64,000 nt of DNA from Ectopseudomonas mendocina (GCF_007049795.1 NZ_SCFY01000020.1:1-64000); one strand, 5' to 3'; shown: positions 46,271 through 54,688, counted from the stretch's first letter. Translations and numbers: made by a program. The notes: a model not told the origin generated them from the letters alone.

Positions 46271-47554
46271 TCAGTAGAGCCACTGCGCGGGTACCAGCAG
46301 CAGTTGCGGGAAGGCCAGCAGCAGGCCGATCACCAGCAGTTCGGCGAGCAGGAAGGGCAACACACCGCGGATGGTGGCGACGAAGTCGATCTTCGCCACA
46401 CCGGCCACCACGTTGAGCACCAGCCCAACGGGCGGAGTGATCAGCCCGATGGCGCAGGTCATGACGAAAATCACGCCGAAGTAGATAGGATCGATCCCGG
46501 CCGCGACGGCCACCGGCATCATCACCGGGGCCAGAATCAGGATGATCGGCGACATGTCCATGGCCATGCCGATCAGCACGATGATGGCGACGATCAGCAG
46601 CATCAGCAGGCGCGGGCTGTCCATCAGCGGCTCCAGTACCTCGACCACCGAACTCGGCAAATCGGCCACGGTGATCATCCAGGCAGCGACCATGGCCGAA
46701 GCGACCAGGAACATCACCATCGCCGTGGTCATCACCGAAGACACCAGTACCTGGTACATGCTTTTCCAGGTCAGCTCACGGTAGATCACCAGGGAAACGA
46801 ACAGCGCATAGACAGCCGCCACCACGCCCGCTTCCGTGGGCGTGAAGATCCCGGCGCGCAGGCCAACGAGGATGATCACCGGCAGCAGCAGCGCCCAGAC
46901 ACCTTCGTAGAACGCCTTGGCGACCTCGCGCATCGGCGCTCGCGGGCGGGTGATCAGCGTCTCGCGGCGCGAGATGATGGCCCAGGCGATACACAGCGAC
47001 ACGCCCATCATCAGACCGGGCGCGATACCGGCGAGAAACAGTTTGGTGATCGATACGTTGGCCGCCACGCCGAACAGAATCAGGCCAATCGAAGGCGGCA
47101 AAACCGGGGCGATGATGCCCGATGCAGCGACAAGACCACCGGCGGTCGCCTTGTCGTGACCGACCTTGACCATCATCGGCACCAGCAGCGCAGCCAGCGC
47201 AGCGGCATCCGCAGCAGCCGAGCCTGACAGGCTGGCCAGCACGCAGGCGGCCAGGATGGTGACGTAGCCAAGCCCGCCTTTGATGTGGCCGACCAGAGCA
47301 ACGGCCATGTTGACGATACGCCGGGACAGACCACCGGCATTCATCAGCTCACCCGCGAGCATGAAGAATGGAACAGCCATCAGCGGGAAGCTGTCGGCAC
47401 CATTGACCAGACCCTGGGCGACGATTTGCGCATCGAACAGATCGAGGTGATACATCATGGCCAGTGCGCAGAGGATCAGCGCATAGGAGATGGGTACGCC
47501 AATGGCCATGGCGCCCAGCAGAGACAGTACGAATATCGCGATGATGACCATCAC
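46271..47554 (-). CDS. TRAP transporter large permease DctM
   Basis: 427 residues with about 12 hydrophobic segments. AMAIGVPISYALIL, LMAVPFFMLAGELMNAGG, LSGSAAADAAALAALLVPMM and TPPVGLVLNVVAGVAKI are DctM marks. It carries the Na+-coupled transport step with DctQ. It lies 64 bases after dctQ and 103 before dctP. Confidence 0.93.
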   Translation of the reverse strand: MMVIIAIFVLSLLGAMAIGVPISYALILCALAMMYHLDLFDAQIVAQGLVNGADSFPLMAVPFFMLAGELMNAGGLSRRIVNMAVALVGHIKGGLGYVTILAACVLASLSGSAAADAAALAALLVPMMVKVGHDKATAGGLVAASGIIAPVLPPSIGLILFGVAANVSITKLFLAGIAPGLMMGVSLCIAWAIISRRETLITRPRAPMREVAKAFYEGVWALLLPVIILVGLRAGIFTPTEAGVVAAVYALFVSLVIYRELTWKSMYQVLVSSVMTTAMVMFLVASAMVAAWMITVADLPSSVVEVLEPLMDSPRLLMLLIVAIIVLIGMAMDMSPIILILAPVMMPVAVAAGIDPIYFGVIFVMTCAIGLITPPVGLVLNVVAGVAKIDFVATIRGVLPFLLAELLVIGLLLAFPQLLLVPAQWLY

Positions 47555-47618
47555 ATCACTCCGATTCTTATTATGAAATTGAGCGCCGGCGGCAGGCCGG
47601 GCGAAATACTGGAAAGCG

Positions 47619-48122
47619 CTACTGATGCAGCTCGACCGAGAGGTCAGGTCGCGGTATTTCGCCGCCCAGTGCGAGACGGGCGATCTCGTAGAGATGAATC
47701 AGGCAGGCCGAGATGCCGAAGAACACACCAGAGCCGTAGAACAGGCCCATCGACCAGCCAGCGACCGGCGACGGTACGTTCCAGTTGATTTCCATCTGCT
47801 GCCAACTGCCCCAGAAGAACAGCCCGGAACAGGCCAGCATCAGCAATTGGGAAAGGATCAGGCAGCCGCGCTCACCCCAGCTCGGCAGCGCCCGGAGCGC
47901 CAGGTCCACACTCATGTGACCACGCTCGCGCAGCAGCACCACGGCGCCAAGGAACGTCAGCCAGACGAAGGCCCAACGCGAAATTTCTTCGGAAATGAGG
48001 ATGCTTTCGTTGAAGCCGTAGCGCAGCACGACGTTGCCGAATACCAGCACCACCATGGTCACCAGACAGATGATCGCCAGCACCTTGAGCAGGGTGAAAT
48101 AACCGTCGACGAGCTTATGCAT
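47619..48122 (-). CDS. TRAP transporter small permease DctQ
   Basis: 167 residues with four hydrophobic segments and the DctQ motif NVVLRYGFNESILISEEISRW near residue 30. I chose the ATG at 48122 (MHKLVDGYFTLL); the frame runs to 48278 through the control region. It is the first gene of the operon dctQ-dctM-dctP-reductase-hydrolase-dehydrogenase. Confidence 0.9.
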   Translation of the reverse strand: MHKLVDGYFTLLKVLAIICLVTMVVLVFGNVVLRYGFNESILISEEISRWAFVWLTFLGAVVLLRERGHMSVDLALRALPSWGERGCLILSQLLMLACSGLFFWGSWQQMEINWNVPSPVAGWSMGLFYGSGVFFGISACLIHLYEIARLALGGEIPRPDLSVELHQ

Positions 48123-48283
48123 GACGGCGCTCCAGCAAGCTGACGATGACAGCGTACAGGCAGGATGTCGGCTTGCAGCCAACGCTCCCGGAAGGATGGG
48201 AATGAGCCATCGGGAAAGCCTCACATTGTTGTTTTTGTAAGCTGGCAAGCAGCCCTGTGGAGCCGACACTAACATCACAAATT

Positions 48284-48306
48284 ATTGCGTGCAATGTTCA
48301 TTTTTG
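48284..48306. promoter_or_regulatory. Putative GntR operator in the dctQ-dehydratase gap
   Basis: ATTGCGTGCAATGTTCATTT at 48284-48303 has a palindromic core ATTGCGTGCAAT and matches 51130-51149, in front of the GntR gene at 51036, in 17 or so of 20 positions. It lies 45-67 bases before the dehydratase ATG and about 160 before dctQ, so one site could serve both directions. Confidence 0.65.
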
Positions 48307-48350
48307 TCAGTATCGTCGCCAGTCGATCACAACAACAATGAGAACGAGCC

Positions 48351-49886
48351 ATGCAACTCATCACCAACACCCCAGCCGTGGTCATCCTCAGCGATCTCGA
48401 TTCGGTCGCGGTCGCACGGCGCGCCCTGGCCCAGGGCAGCCGAGTCGAAAAGCTCGATCTAGAGGCTCTGGACGATATTCCCGCCGGCCACAAGATCGCC
48501 CGCCGCGCCATCGCCAGTGGCGAAGCCGTGCTCAAGTACGGCCAGGTCATCGGCGTCGCCAGCCAGGACATCGCCGCCGGCGCCCACGTGCACACCCACA
48601 ACGTGTCGATGCCGCAGAGCCACGCCAACAACCAGCTGCCACCGCCCATCGAGCGCACGCCGGTACTGCCACCGGAACAGCGCCGCCGCTTCATGGGTTA
48701 TCGCCGTCCGGATGGCCGCGTCGGCACACGTAACTACATCGGCATCCTGTCCACGGTGAACTGCTCGGCGACCGTGTCACGCGCCGTGGCCGCGCACTTC
48801 AACGGCTCGGAGTTGCTCAAGCGCTACAACATCGACGGCGTGGTGGCGCTGACCCATGGCAGTGGCTGTGCGATCAATACCGAATCGGAAGGCTTCAAGT
48901 TCCTCGAACGCAGCATCTGGGGCTACGCCTGCAACCCGAATATCGCGGGTGCGCTGGTCATCGGCCTGGGTTGTGAGACCAACCAGATCAGCTCGCTGAT
49001 GAAGCGCTACAACATCAGCGAAGGACCGAACTTCCGCGTCTTCAACATCCAGAATGCCGGCGGCACCCGCGCCAGCATCGCCCGCGCCATCGAGCAGGTG
49101 ACCGAGATGCTTGACGCCATCGGCCGTCTGGAACGCACTTCTGAAAGTGTCGAACACATCATGGTCGGCATGCAGTGCGGCGGCTCCGACGGTTATTCCG
49201 GCATCACCGCCAATCCAGCACTGGGCTACGCAGCAGACCTGCTGGCGCAGCACGGCGGCACTGCAATCCTCAGCGAAACGCCAGAAATCTACGGCGCCGA
49301 GCACTTGCTGATCGCCCGTGCGATCAGCCATGAAGTGGGCCAGAAGCTGCTCGACCGCCTGACCTGGTGGGAGGAATACACGCGCATCAACGGTGCCGAG
49401 CTGAACAACAACCCCTCGCCAGGCAACAAGGCCGGCGGCCTGACCACCATCCTGGAAAAATCCCTCGGTGCGGCGGCCAAGGGCGGCACCAGCTCGCTCA
49501 ACGGCGTATACGAATGGGGCGAGCCGATCACCGAACGCGGCTTCGTGTTCATGGACAGCCCCGGCTACGATCCGGTATCGGTGACCGGCCAGGTCGCCTC
49601 CGGCGCCAACATGATCTGCTTCACCACCGGCCGCGGCTCGGTGTCCGGTTTCAAACCGGCGCCGTGCATCAAACTGGCCACCAACACCGAGATGTTCCGC
49701 AAGCTGGAAGAGGACATGGACATCAACTGCGGCGGCATCGTCGACGGTGAGTTGAGCATCGCCGAAGCCGGGCAGAAGATCTTTGACATCCTCATTGAGA
49801 TCGCCTCGGGCGAGCCGTCCAAGAGTGAGCTGTACAACTACGGTGACAACGAGTTCGTACCCTGGCAGGTGGGCGCGGTGACCTGA
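48351..49886 (+). CDS. UxaA/GarD-family sugar-acid dehydratase
   Basis: 511 residues: a SAF domain at about 10-90 (VAVARRALAQGSRVE, HVHTHNVSM) and the altronate/galactarate dehydratase domain after 110 (GYRRPDGRVGTRNYIGI, VVALTHGSGCAI, GLGCETNQI, GMQCGGSDGYSGITANPALG, SPGNKAGGLTTILEKSLGA). The enzyme removes water from a sugar acid to form a 2-keto-3-deoxy acid and uses iron. The same family has enzymes for altronate, galactarate and sulfolactate, so the exact substrate is open. It is divergent from the TRAP operon. Confidence 0.9.
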   Translation: MQLITNTPAVVILSDLDSVAVARRALAQGSRVEKLDLEALDDIPAGHKIARRAIASGEAVLKYGQVIGVASQDIAAGAHVHTHNVSMPQSHANNQLPPPIERTPVLPPEQRRRFMGYRRPDGRVGTRNYIGILSTVNCSATVSRAVAAHFNGSELLKRYNIDGVVALTHGSGCAINTESEGFKFLERSIWGYACNPNIAGALVIGLGCETNQISSLMKRYNISEGPNFRVFNIQNAGGTRASIARAIEQVTEMLDAIGRLERTSESVEHIMVGMQCGGSDGYSGITANPALGYAADLLAQHGGTAILSETPEIYGAEHLLIARAISHEVGQKLLDRLTWWEEYTRINGAELNNNPSPGNKAGGLTTILEKSLGAAAKGGTSSLNGVYEWGEPITERGFVFMDSPGYDPVSVTGQVASGANMICFTTGRGSVSGFKPAPCIKLATNTEMFRKLEEDMDINCGGIVDGELSIAEAGQKIFDILIEIASGEPSKSELYNYGDNEFVPWQVGAVT

Positions 49887-49922
49887 TCACCAGCGCCTCT
49901 ACTGGGCGCTGCTGAATAAGCA

Positions 49923-50017
49923 TGTGGGGGCGGACCTGTCCGCGAATGAGGTCACCGCAGATCCAGGCCTGCCGGCTTCGTGGCCTCAACAGCTTCGCGG
50001 ACAAGTCCGCTCCCACG
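49923..50017. repeat. REP-type inverted pair
   Basis: TGTGGGGGCGGACCTGTCCG followed by CGAA (49923-49946) and TTCGCGGACAAGTCCGCTCC followed by CACG (49994-50017) are inverted copies of one unit, with 47 bases between. The same unit is at 32756-32821. It lies between the convergent dehydratase and GntR genes. Confidence 0.75.
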
Positions 50018-50055
50018 AGGAAAGGGCGGAGCGCTGCCTGTCCGCGCAGCGCAGC

Positions 50056-51036
50056 CTAAGTCTCGATCCGCTCCAGATAGGGCACGGCCTGGATGACGTT
50101 CTGCTCGCGGAATTGCGCCAGACGTTGCTTGACCTTGCGCTCGGCGATCACCAGGTGCTCCTCCATGCTTTGCGCCGCCAGGTCAGGGCGACCGGCCTGC
50201 AGGTTCTCGAAGATGCTCAGGTGCTCGCGGAAGAAGGGTTCCTCATCGGGGAAGTAACTCTTGTCCAGCAGGATGTGCTTGCCCGACAGCAGCAGCGAGT
50301 GAGTACGGCGCAGTATCTGCAGCATCTGCCGATTGGGACAGCGGCCCAGGGTCTCGATGTGCAGGTCGCTTTCCAGGTCGTCGAACTGGCGGCTGTCCAT
50401 GTCCGGGTAGAGATCCATGGCCTGGTGCAGACGCTCGATATACCCCTCGATCTGCTCGCCATCGATGAACTCCGCCGCCCGCATCAGCACATAAGGCTCC
50501 AGGCGCCGACGCACTTCGTACAGCTCAGCCAAACGCGCCTCGTCCCACTGCCCGAGCTGCCAACGGGAGCGCTCGTCGCGCTCGACCAACCCCATCAGCG
50601 AAAGGCGCGTGAGCACCTGGCTGGAGACCGTGCGGCTGATGGCGTAATGGCGGGAGAGTTCGAGCTCGTTGATGCGATAGGTACCGAACAGCGACTGGTG
50701 CAGCAAGTCCCGTTCGATCTGGTCGTATACGGATTTCCAGGTTTCAGTCTTGCGCGGAGCCTGAGCCTGGTCATCCGTAAGCTTGAAATCAGTGGCCTCG
50801 AGCTTGCGCCGCAGCACCTTGCCGGGCTGCGCACCAACCAGATAACCACGGCCTTCGAACGTACAGACAAGACCTGCCTGATGCAGGCTGAGCAGCGCCT
50901 GGCGCACAGGCGAGCGGCTCACCCCGAACAGATCCGCCAGGGGCCCTTCAAGCAGCAACGTTCCCGACTTGAGTCGACCTTTACGGATGCTCGTTGCGAT
51001 GAGTTCGAATAACTGATCGTTGAGGTGCTTCTTCAT
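50056..51036 (-). CDS. GntR-family regulator with two winged-helix domains
   Basis: 326 residues from the ATG at 51036. The first winged helix is at about 3-62 (LADLFGVSRSPVRQALLSLHQAGLV) and a second at about 95-160 (LSRHYAISRTVSSQVLTRLSLMGLVERD). A helical FCD-like domain of about 150 residues follows. Most GntR proteins have one such DNA-binding domain. A candidate site in front of its own gene matches one in the dctQ-dehydratase gap, so it probably controls this cluster and itself. Confidence 0.85.
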   Translation of the reverse strand: MKKHLNDQLFELIATSIRKGRLKSGTLLLEGPLADLFGVSRSPVRQALLSLHQAGLVCTFEGRGYLVGAQPGKVLRRKLEATDFKLTDDQAQAPRKTETWKSVYDQIERDLLHQSLFGTYRINELELSRHYAISRTVSSQVLTRLSLMGLVERDERSRWQLGQWDEARLAELYEVRRRLEPYVLMRAAEFIDGEQIEGYIERLHQAMDLYPDMDSRQFDDLESDLHIETLGRCPNRQMLQILRRTHSLLLSGKHILLDKSYFPDEEPFFREHLSIFENLQAGRPDLAAQSMEEHLVIAERKVKQRLAQFREQNVIQAVPYLERIET

Positions 51037-51128
51037 TATTGTTTTCGGGTCGTATGTGGGAAGGGAAAGAACCACAGAGCTCCATGCCCCGTAATACTCC
51101 TACATATGACAGCCTCATACAAAACAGC

Positions 51129-51150
51129 TTTTGCATGCAATGTTCTTTAT
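51129..51150. promoter_or_regulatory. Putative autoregulatory GntR operator
   Basis: TTTTGCATGCAATGTTCTTT lies about 95-115 bases before the GntR ATG. The core TTGCATGCAA is a perfect palindrome. It matches the site at 48284 except at three or so positions. Confidence 0.65.
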
Positions 51151-51199
51151 CGACAACTCGTTGCAGCGTGACGACATATGCCAGGCGATGTGCACGTCC

Positions 51200-52206
51200 T
51201 CACAACGTGCGCCCCCCCTGTAAAGCACGGTACTGATTCGGCGAGGTGTTGAACCAGCGCATGCACGCCTTGTGAAAGCTGCTCTGATCGCGAAACCCCA
51301 GCTGCGCCGAGATGTACTTGAGACTGCGGCTGGTGTTGCGCAGAAAACTGTCGGCCTGACGGCGGCGGGCCTGGTCCAGCAGCAGGCTGAAGTTCGCCGA
51401 ATCACGCTCAAGGCCATGCTGCAGGCTGCGCCGGCTCATACTGAGCTGATCGGCAATCTGGCTGAGACTCGGGCTGATGCCCTGACTCAGTTGCTCGGCC
51501 AGAACGCGCCTTACCCTGGCCTCCAGCGATCCATCCACCTGCTCACTCATGCGCGCCTGCGCATATTCGACGTGCAGGGGATGCCGGGCTGTGGCCGCAG
51601 TGAGCAGTTCGATCGCACCAGCCTCAACACTGAACGTCATGCAATTGCGCCGTGCCGAGAAATACAGGTTATCGCCAAACAAGTGCCGTAATTGGCACGT
51701 GTCGGCGGGCTCGGGATAGGTCAGTTCCAGCATCAATGGCATGGGCCGCTGAAACGGCGAAAGCCAGTGCACGATGGCAAAGATCAAGGCCGCCCCCGCA
51801 TCGATGAAGGCTCGCGGAGCCCGCTGGGCCACCGTGGCGTTCTCCAGGCCAACCAGCTTCAGGGGCTCGACATGGTGCTCCAGGAACATGTGCGAGCCGT
51901 CGCTGGTCATCGGGTGATAATCGGCCAGGCGCTGCAGCGCGTGAGCCAACGTCGGAGTGGACATCAGCGCGTAGCTCTGAGCACCCAGAATGCACGGGTG
52001 AAAATGCTCGTATGCATTCAGCCCATTTCCGCATCACCCGTTTCGCTCACGAGTGCACTCAGCAGACGGTAGGCCAGCATCACCCTGACCGGCTCGTGTC
52101 CGGCCAAGGCCTGATCCAACCCAGGTAGATACCTGGCCAGCGCTACACCTTTGCTCGCAAATGCCTTGGTCATTACCTGGAAACAGGCATTTGTAATCGT
52201 ATGCAT
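51200..52206 (-). pseudogene. AraC-family regulator split by a single-base frameshift
   Basis: An ATG at 52206, with AGGA seven bases ahead, begins a frame (MHTITNACFQVMTKAFASKG) that stops at 52018 after SETGDAEMG. Family similarity continues at once in another frame as LNAYEHFHPCILGAQSYALM and on to the C-terminal helix-turn-helix pair (SLSQIADQLSMSRRSLQHGL, LKYISAQLGFRDQSSFHKACMRWF). Restoring one base near 52020-52024 would give about 335 residues, the usual length for this arabinose-binding-domain type. The gene is either broken or affected by a base-calling error. The 254-residue piece from 51964 could be translated alone and keeps the DNA-binding domain. Confidence 0.8.
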
Positions 52207-52425
52207 CAAGTATTCCTGAGCGACAACCTAATTGGCCCAACCAAATAACATGCAGAAAAAGAAGGCGGGACCAGAGGACATACGATTGGTTTCCAGGAAC
52301 ACTTCTCACCTCATAAATCGAGTGCGAGGAGACGCAGGCGAGTTGCCAGCATTTCTGAATCTCTACATGAAACTGGAATTGCCTCTATCGGTAAATAGTC
52401 ACTTCGTGAGCAAGATGTGACTGCC

Positions 52426-52584
52426 TCACACTCGAGCGCTGTGAAACCGCCCTTCGAGTGCCGCGACGATCTGGTCGCTGGGCAACACCACGCCATCGGC
52501 GAGGTTGCGCACCTGATCGAGTCGCCGGGCTTTTTCAGCGCGACGACGCGACCACTGCGGCGGTGGGGATATTGTTGTTGTCAT
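52426..52584 (-). pseudogene. mdcA: Malonate decarboxylase alpha subunit remnant (first 44 or so codons)
   Basis: From the ATG at 52584 the frame reads MTTTISPPPQWSRRRAEKAR and then RLDQVRNLADGVVLPSDQIV, which fits the N-terminus of MdcA. After VAALE the similarity ends and a stop follows eight codons later (total 52 residues against about 550). The rest of the mdc operon is not in the window. This looks like the stub left by a deletion. The call is from recognition of the N-terminus only. Confidence 0.65.
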
Positions 52585-52657
52585 TGAAGACTCCACAGGT
52601 TCCGCTGTCGTGGCGTCACCTTAGGAGTGGTGGGCGGGGGCATCAATCAAGCCGGCC

Positions 52658-52690
52658 GCGCGATCGTTACGCTTGGGTTAACGATCGCGC
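52658..52690. other. Perfect 12-bp inverted repeat
   Basis: GCGCGATCGTTA at 52658-52669 is the reverse complement of TAACGATCGCGC at 52679-52690, with nine bases between. A second hairpin, GCGCCCGGC/GCCGGGCGC, lies just after it at about 52702-52722. They lie between the mdcA stub and the CigR-like tail. No T run follows, so they may be terminator remnants or a protein site. Confidence 0.6.
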
Positions 52691-52733
52691 AGCCGAGCAG
52701 AGCGCCCGGCATTGGCCGGGCGCGGCTGGCCAC

Positions 52734-52942
52734 TCAGTTGAGTACGCCGGAGAGAATGGTATGGACGATGCCGGTGGTGATGGCGACCAGCACCATGTCG
52801 CTGCCGACGCGGCGCCATTCGTAGCCAGCATAGGTCGGTACGCCTTTGAGCTGGGCGCTGTCCAGGCGCTTGCCGTAGCCCGCTGGCAGCGGCTTGCCGG
52901 CCTGGATATGGACGCTGGCCGGTACATTGCCGCCCTTGCCGA
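52734..52942 (-). pseudogene. CigR/RcnB-like protein, C-terminal remnant
   Basis: The minus strand reads NVPASVHIQAGKPLPAGYGK, then KGVPTYAGYEWRRVGSDMVL and ATGIVHTILSGVLN-type ending (TTGIVHTILSGVLN) before the stop at 52734. The YxGYEWxRVGxDxVLVAI tail is that of the RcnB/CigR family of periplasmic proteins. Its N-terminal part with the signal peptide is absent: at about 52943 the sequence turns into a response-regulator gene read on the other strand. Confidence 0.6.
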
Positions 52943-52943
52943 G

Positions 52944-53435
52944 CTGCCGGGCCGCGACGGCCTGGATATCTGCCGCGAACTGCGCACCTTCAGCGACGTA
53001 CCGATCATGCTGATCACCGCGCGCGTCGAAGAAGTCGACCGCTTGCTCGGCCTCGACCTCGGCGCGGATGACTACATCTGCAAACCCTTCAGCCCGCGCG
53101 AAGTGATGGCGCGCGTGCGCGCTGTGCTGCGCCGCCGCCCGCCGGCCAACAACGGCCTGCGCCTGGATGCCCAGGCGTACCGGGCCTTCTACGACCAGCA
53201 GGAACTCGACCTGACCCCGGTGGAATTCCGCCTGCTGCACTGCCTGGCGACCACCCCCGGGCGGGTCTACTCGCGCGACCAGCTTATGGATCATCTCTAC
53301 GACGACCACCGCGTCGTCACCGACCGCACCGTCGACAGCCACGTGAAGAACCTGCGCCGCAAACTGGAGCAGGCCGCTCCCGAGCAGGAGCTGATCCACT
53401 CCATCTATGGTGTTGGTTACAAGCTTGAGCTTTAG
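52944..53435 (+). pseudogene. OmpR-family response regulator (BaeR-like), 5'-truncated
   Basis: The frame begins inside the receiver domain at LPGRDGLDICRELR, which normally follows the phospho-acceptor Asp (DLMLPGRDG). The first 50 or so residues, with the acidic pocket and the Asp, are missing. The switch Lys is kept (DDYICKPFSPREV) and the winged-helix domain is complete (LTPVEFRLLHCLATTPGRVYS, TVDSHVKNLRRKLE, IHSIYGVGYKLEL). No partner histidine kinase follows. A frame extends upstream to 52458 but is the shadow of other remnants. Confidence 0.85.
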
Positions 53436-53487
53436 CCGCTCAACCGAGACCTGGGCTAGCCTGGCCGTCACGCCTCAGGCATAGCAG

Positions 53488-53667
53488 GCCGTTGAAAAAC
53501 TACCTACGTTGCCATTGCTGCGTTAAAAACAGCCTCGCGTGCGAGCCCAGTCAAAATGCTCATTTACAGCACGTAAACCCGAGTGCGGGCCCAGTGTTTT
53601 TTTCGGCTGTTTTTGCGGGGCCGCCATCGGTATTGCACTGGCTGCCTCGCCTACGTTTTTCAACGGC
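53488..53667. mobile_element. MITE-like palindromic element, copy 2 (180 bp)
   Basis: GCCGTTGAAAAAC at 53488-53500 is repeated in reverse complement at 53655-53667. The halves mirror one another over most of the length (AAAAACAGCC, GAGCCCAGT and their reverse forms), meeting at ATTTACAGCACGTAAAC. The centre and the AAAAACAG block match the 142-bp element at 13435, but the ends differ, so they may be two subfamilies. Confidence 0.7.
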
Positions 53668-53677
53668 TTGATAGGGC

Positions 53678-53713
53678 AAAAGCACAAGGGCCGCAATGCG
53701 GCCCTTGTGCTTT
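53678..53713 (-). terminator. Terminator after the PilJ-N-domain gene
   Basis: AAAGCACAAGGGCCGC and GCGGCCCTTGTGCTTT pair nearly perfectly, with a short T run on the minus strand. It lies 15 bases after the stop at 53728. Confidence 0.85.
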
Positions 53714-53727
53714 CCAGCAAACGAGGA

Positions 53728-54510
53728 TCAGGCCTCTTTGGCCTGCAGGCCGGCGTACAGACGGGTCAGCTCGTTGAGCTGACGGAACAGCGAGTCGGTG
53801 CTGACGGTGATCACGGTCGGCACGAAGTCCTGCGAGGCGTGCAGGTCGATGCCCTTGAGGGTGAAGCCCCAGTGGGCGCGGGCGCGACGCTGGGTGTTGG
53901 CGATTTCCTCGTTCGGCGTGCCGCGGGCTTCCAGCTCCTTGAGGATGGTCTCGAAATCGCTCACGGCCTTGTCCAGCTTGGCGTCCAGGTCCGGCGCAGG
54001 CACACGCCAGGACTTGGCCATGTAGAGCATGGCGATGCGCTGGGTCTGCACGCGCGCCCAGCCGGTGTGATGCACGGAGGCGCCCATGGCGCCCAGGTGC
54101 TGGCCCATCAGGTCACTGACGTGCTGCGTCTGCTGCAGCAGCTCCTCGCTGGTGGCGAGCATTTCCGCGGCCTTGGCGTGATCCGGCTTGGCTTCGACCT
54201 GCTGGCGATGAACAGCCCAGGTGGCGTCGACCTTGGCCAGCGCGGCCTTGATCTCGGCAGTGGGTGCGTAACCGGCCAGGGCCTTCTGGCTGGCATCGAA
54301 ACGTTCGATGGTTTCCTTGAGCTGACGCTGGGCCACATCTACACGCACGTCGGCACCGAGCATCAGGTAGTTCTTGGCCATGCGCTGGGTCAGCGAGCGC
54401 TGCAGACCGGCCATGTTCATGGCTTCGGAATCGCTCAACTGCGCCAGGCTGGGCATGCTCACCAGCGCGGTGCAGGCGAGCAGAATGACAGACAGGTACT
54501 TCTTCAACAC
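53728..54510 (-). CDS. Secreted protein with PilJ/NarX-type N-terminal sensor domains
   Basis: 260 residues. Signal peptide 1-23 ends SMPSLA. Two copies of a helical unit follow, each with a Q-R-x-A-x-LY/NYL pattern: LQRSLTQRMAKNYLML near residue 36 and RVQTQRIAMLYMAKSW near 155. This matches the PilJ-N/type IV pili chemotaxis transducer domain, here without any membrane or signalling part. It may be a periplasmic ligand-binding partner. Start is a GTG at 54510 after GGAG. A ten-G tract lies about 95 bases upstream. Confidence 0.78.
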   Translation of the reverse strand: MLKKYLSVILLACTALVSMPSLAQLSDSEAMNMAGLQRSLTQRMAKNYLMLGADVRVDVAQRQLKETIERFDASQKALAGYAPTAEIKAALAKVDATWAVHRQQVEAKPDHAKAAEMLATSEELLQQTQHVSDLMGQHLGAMGASVHHTGWARVQTQRIAMLYMAKSWRVPAPDLDAKLDKAVSDFETILKELEARGTPNEEIANTQRRARAHWGFTLKGIDLHASQDFVPTVITVSTDSLFRQLNELTRLYAGLQAKEA

Positions 54511-54604
54511 GTCGGTACTCCAATTCGAGGACGAGGCAATGCACCGCAGGCGAGCGCCGGCAGTGATGGGTGAACCCTTGAATGCGGGGTTTTTATTGGA
54601 ATGC

Positions 54605-54614
54605 GGGGGGGGGG
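54605..54614. repeat. Homopolymer tract of ten G (C on the coding strand)
   Basis: Ten consecutive G bases lie 95-104 bases upstream of the GTG start of the PilJ-N-domain gene. Such tracts slip during replication, so promoter spacing could vary between cells. It may also be a site of sequencing error. Confidence 0.6.
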
Positions 54615-54688
54615 CAGTTTCGACGGGCGCACGGCCCGGATGCTGCGTAAAGGGCGCGATGATAGCTGTTAAAACGCCATCATTCTGT

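Noticed and set aside
52232..52420. 62-codon plus-strand frame MAQPNNMQKKKAGP...
   Set aside because: No ribosome site, no similarity and it lies in decayed DNA; treated as non-coding.
52458..52943. N-terminal extension of the response regulator to 52458
   Set aside because: The added residues are antisense to the mdcA and CigR-like remnants and show no receiver-domain features.
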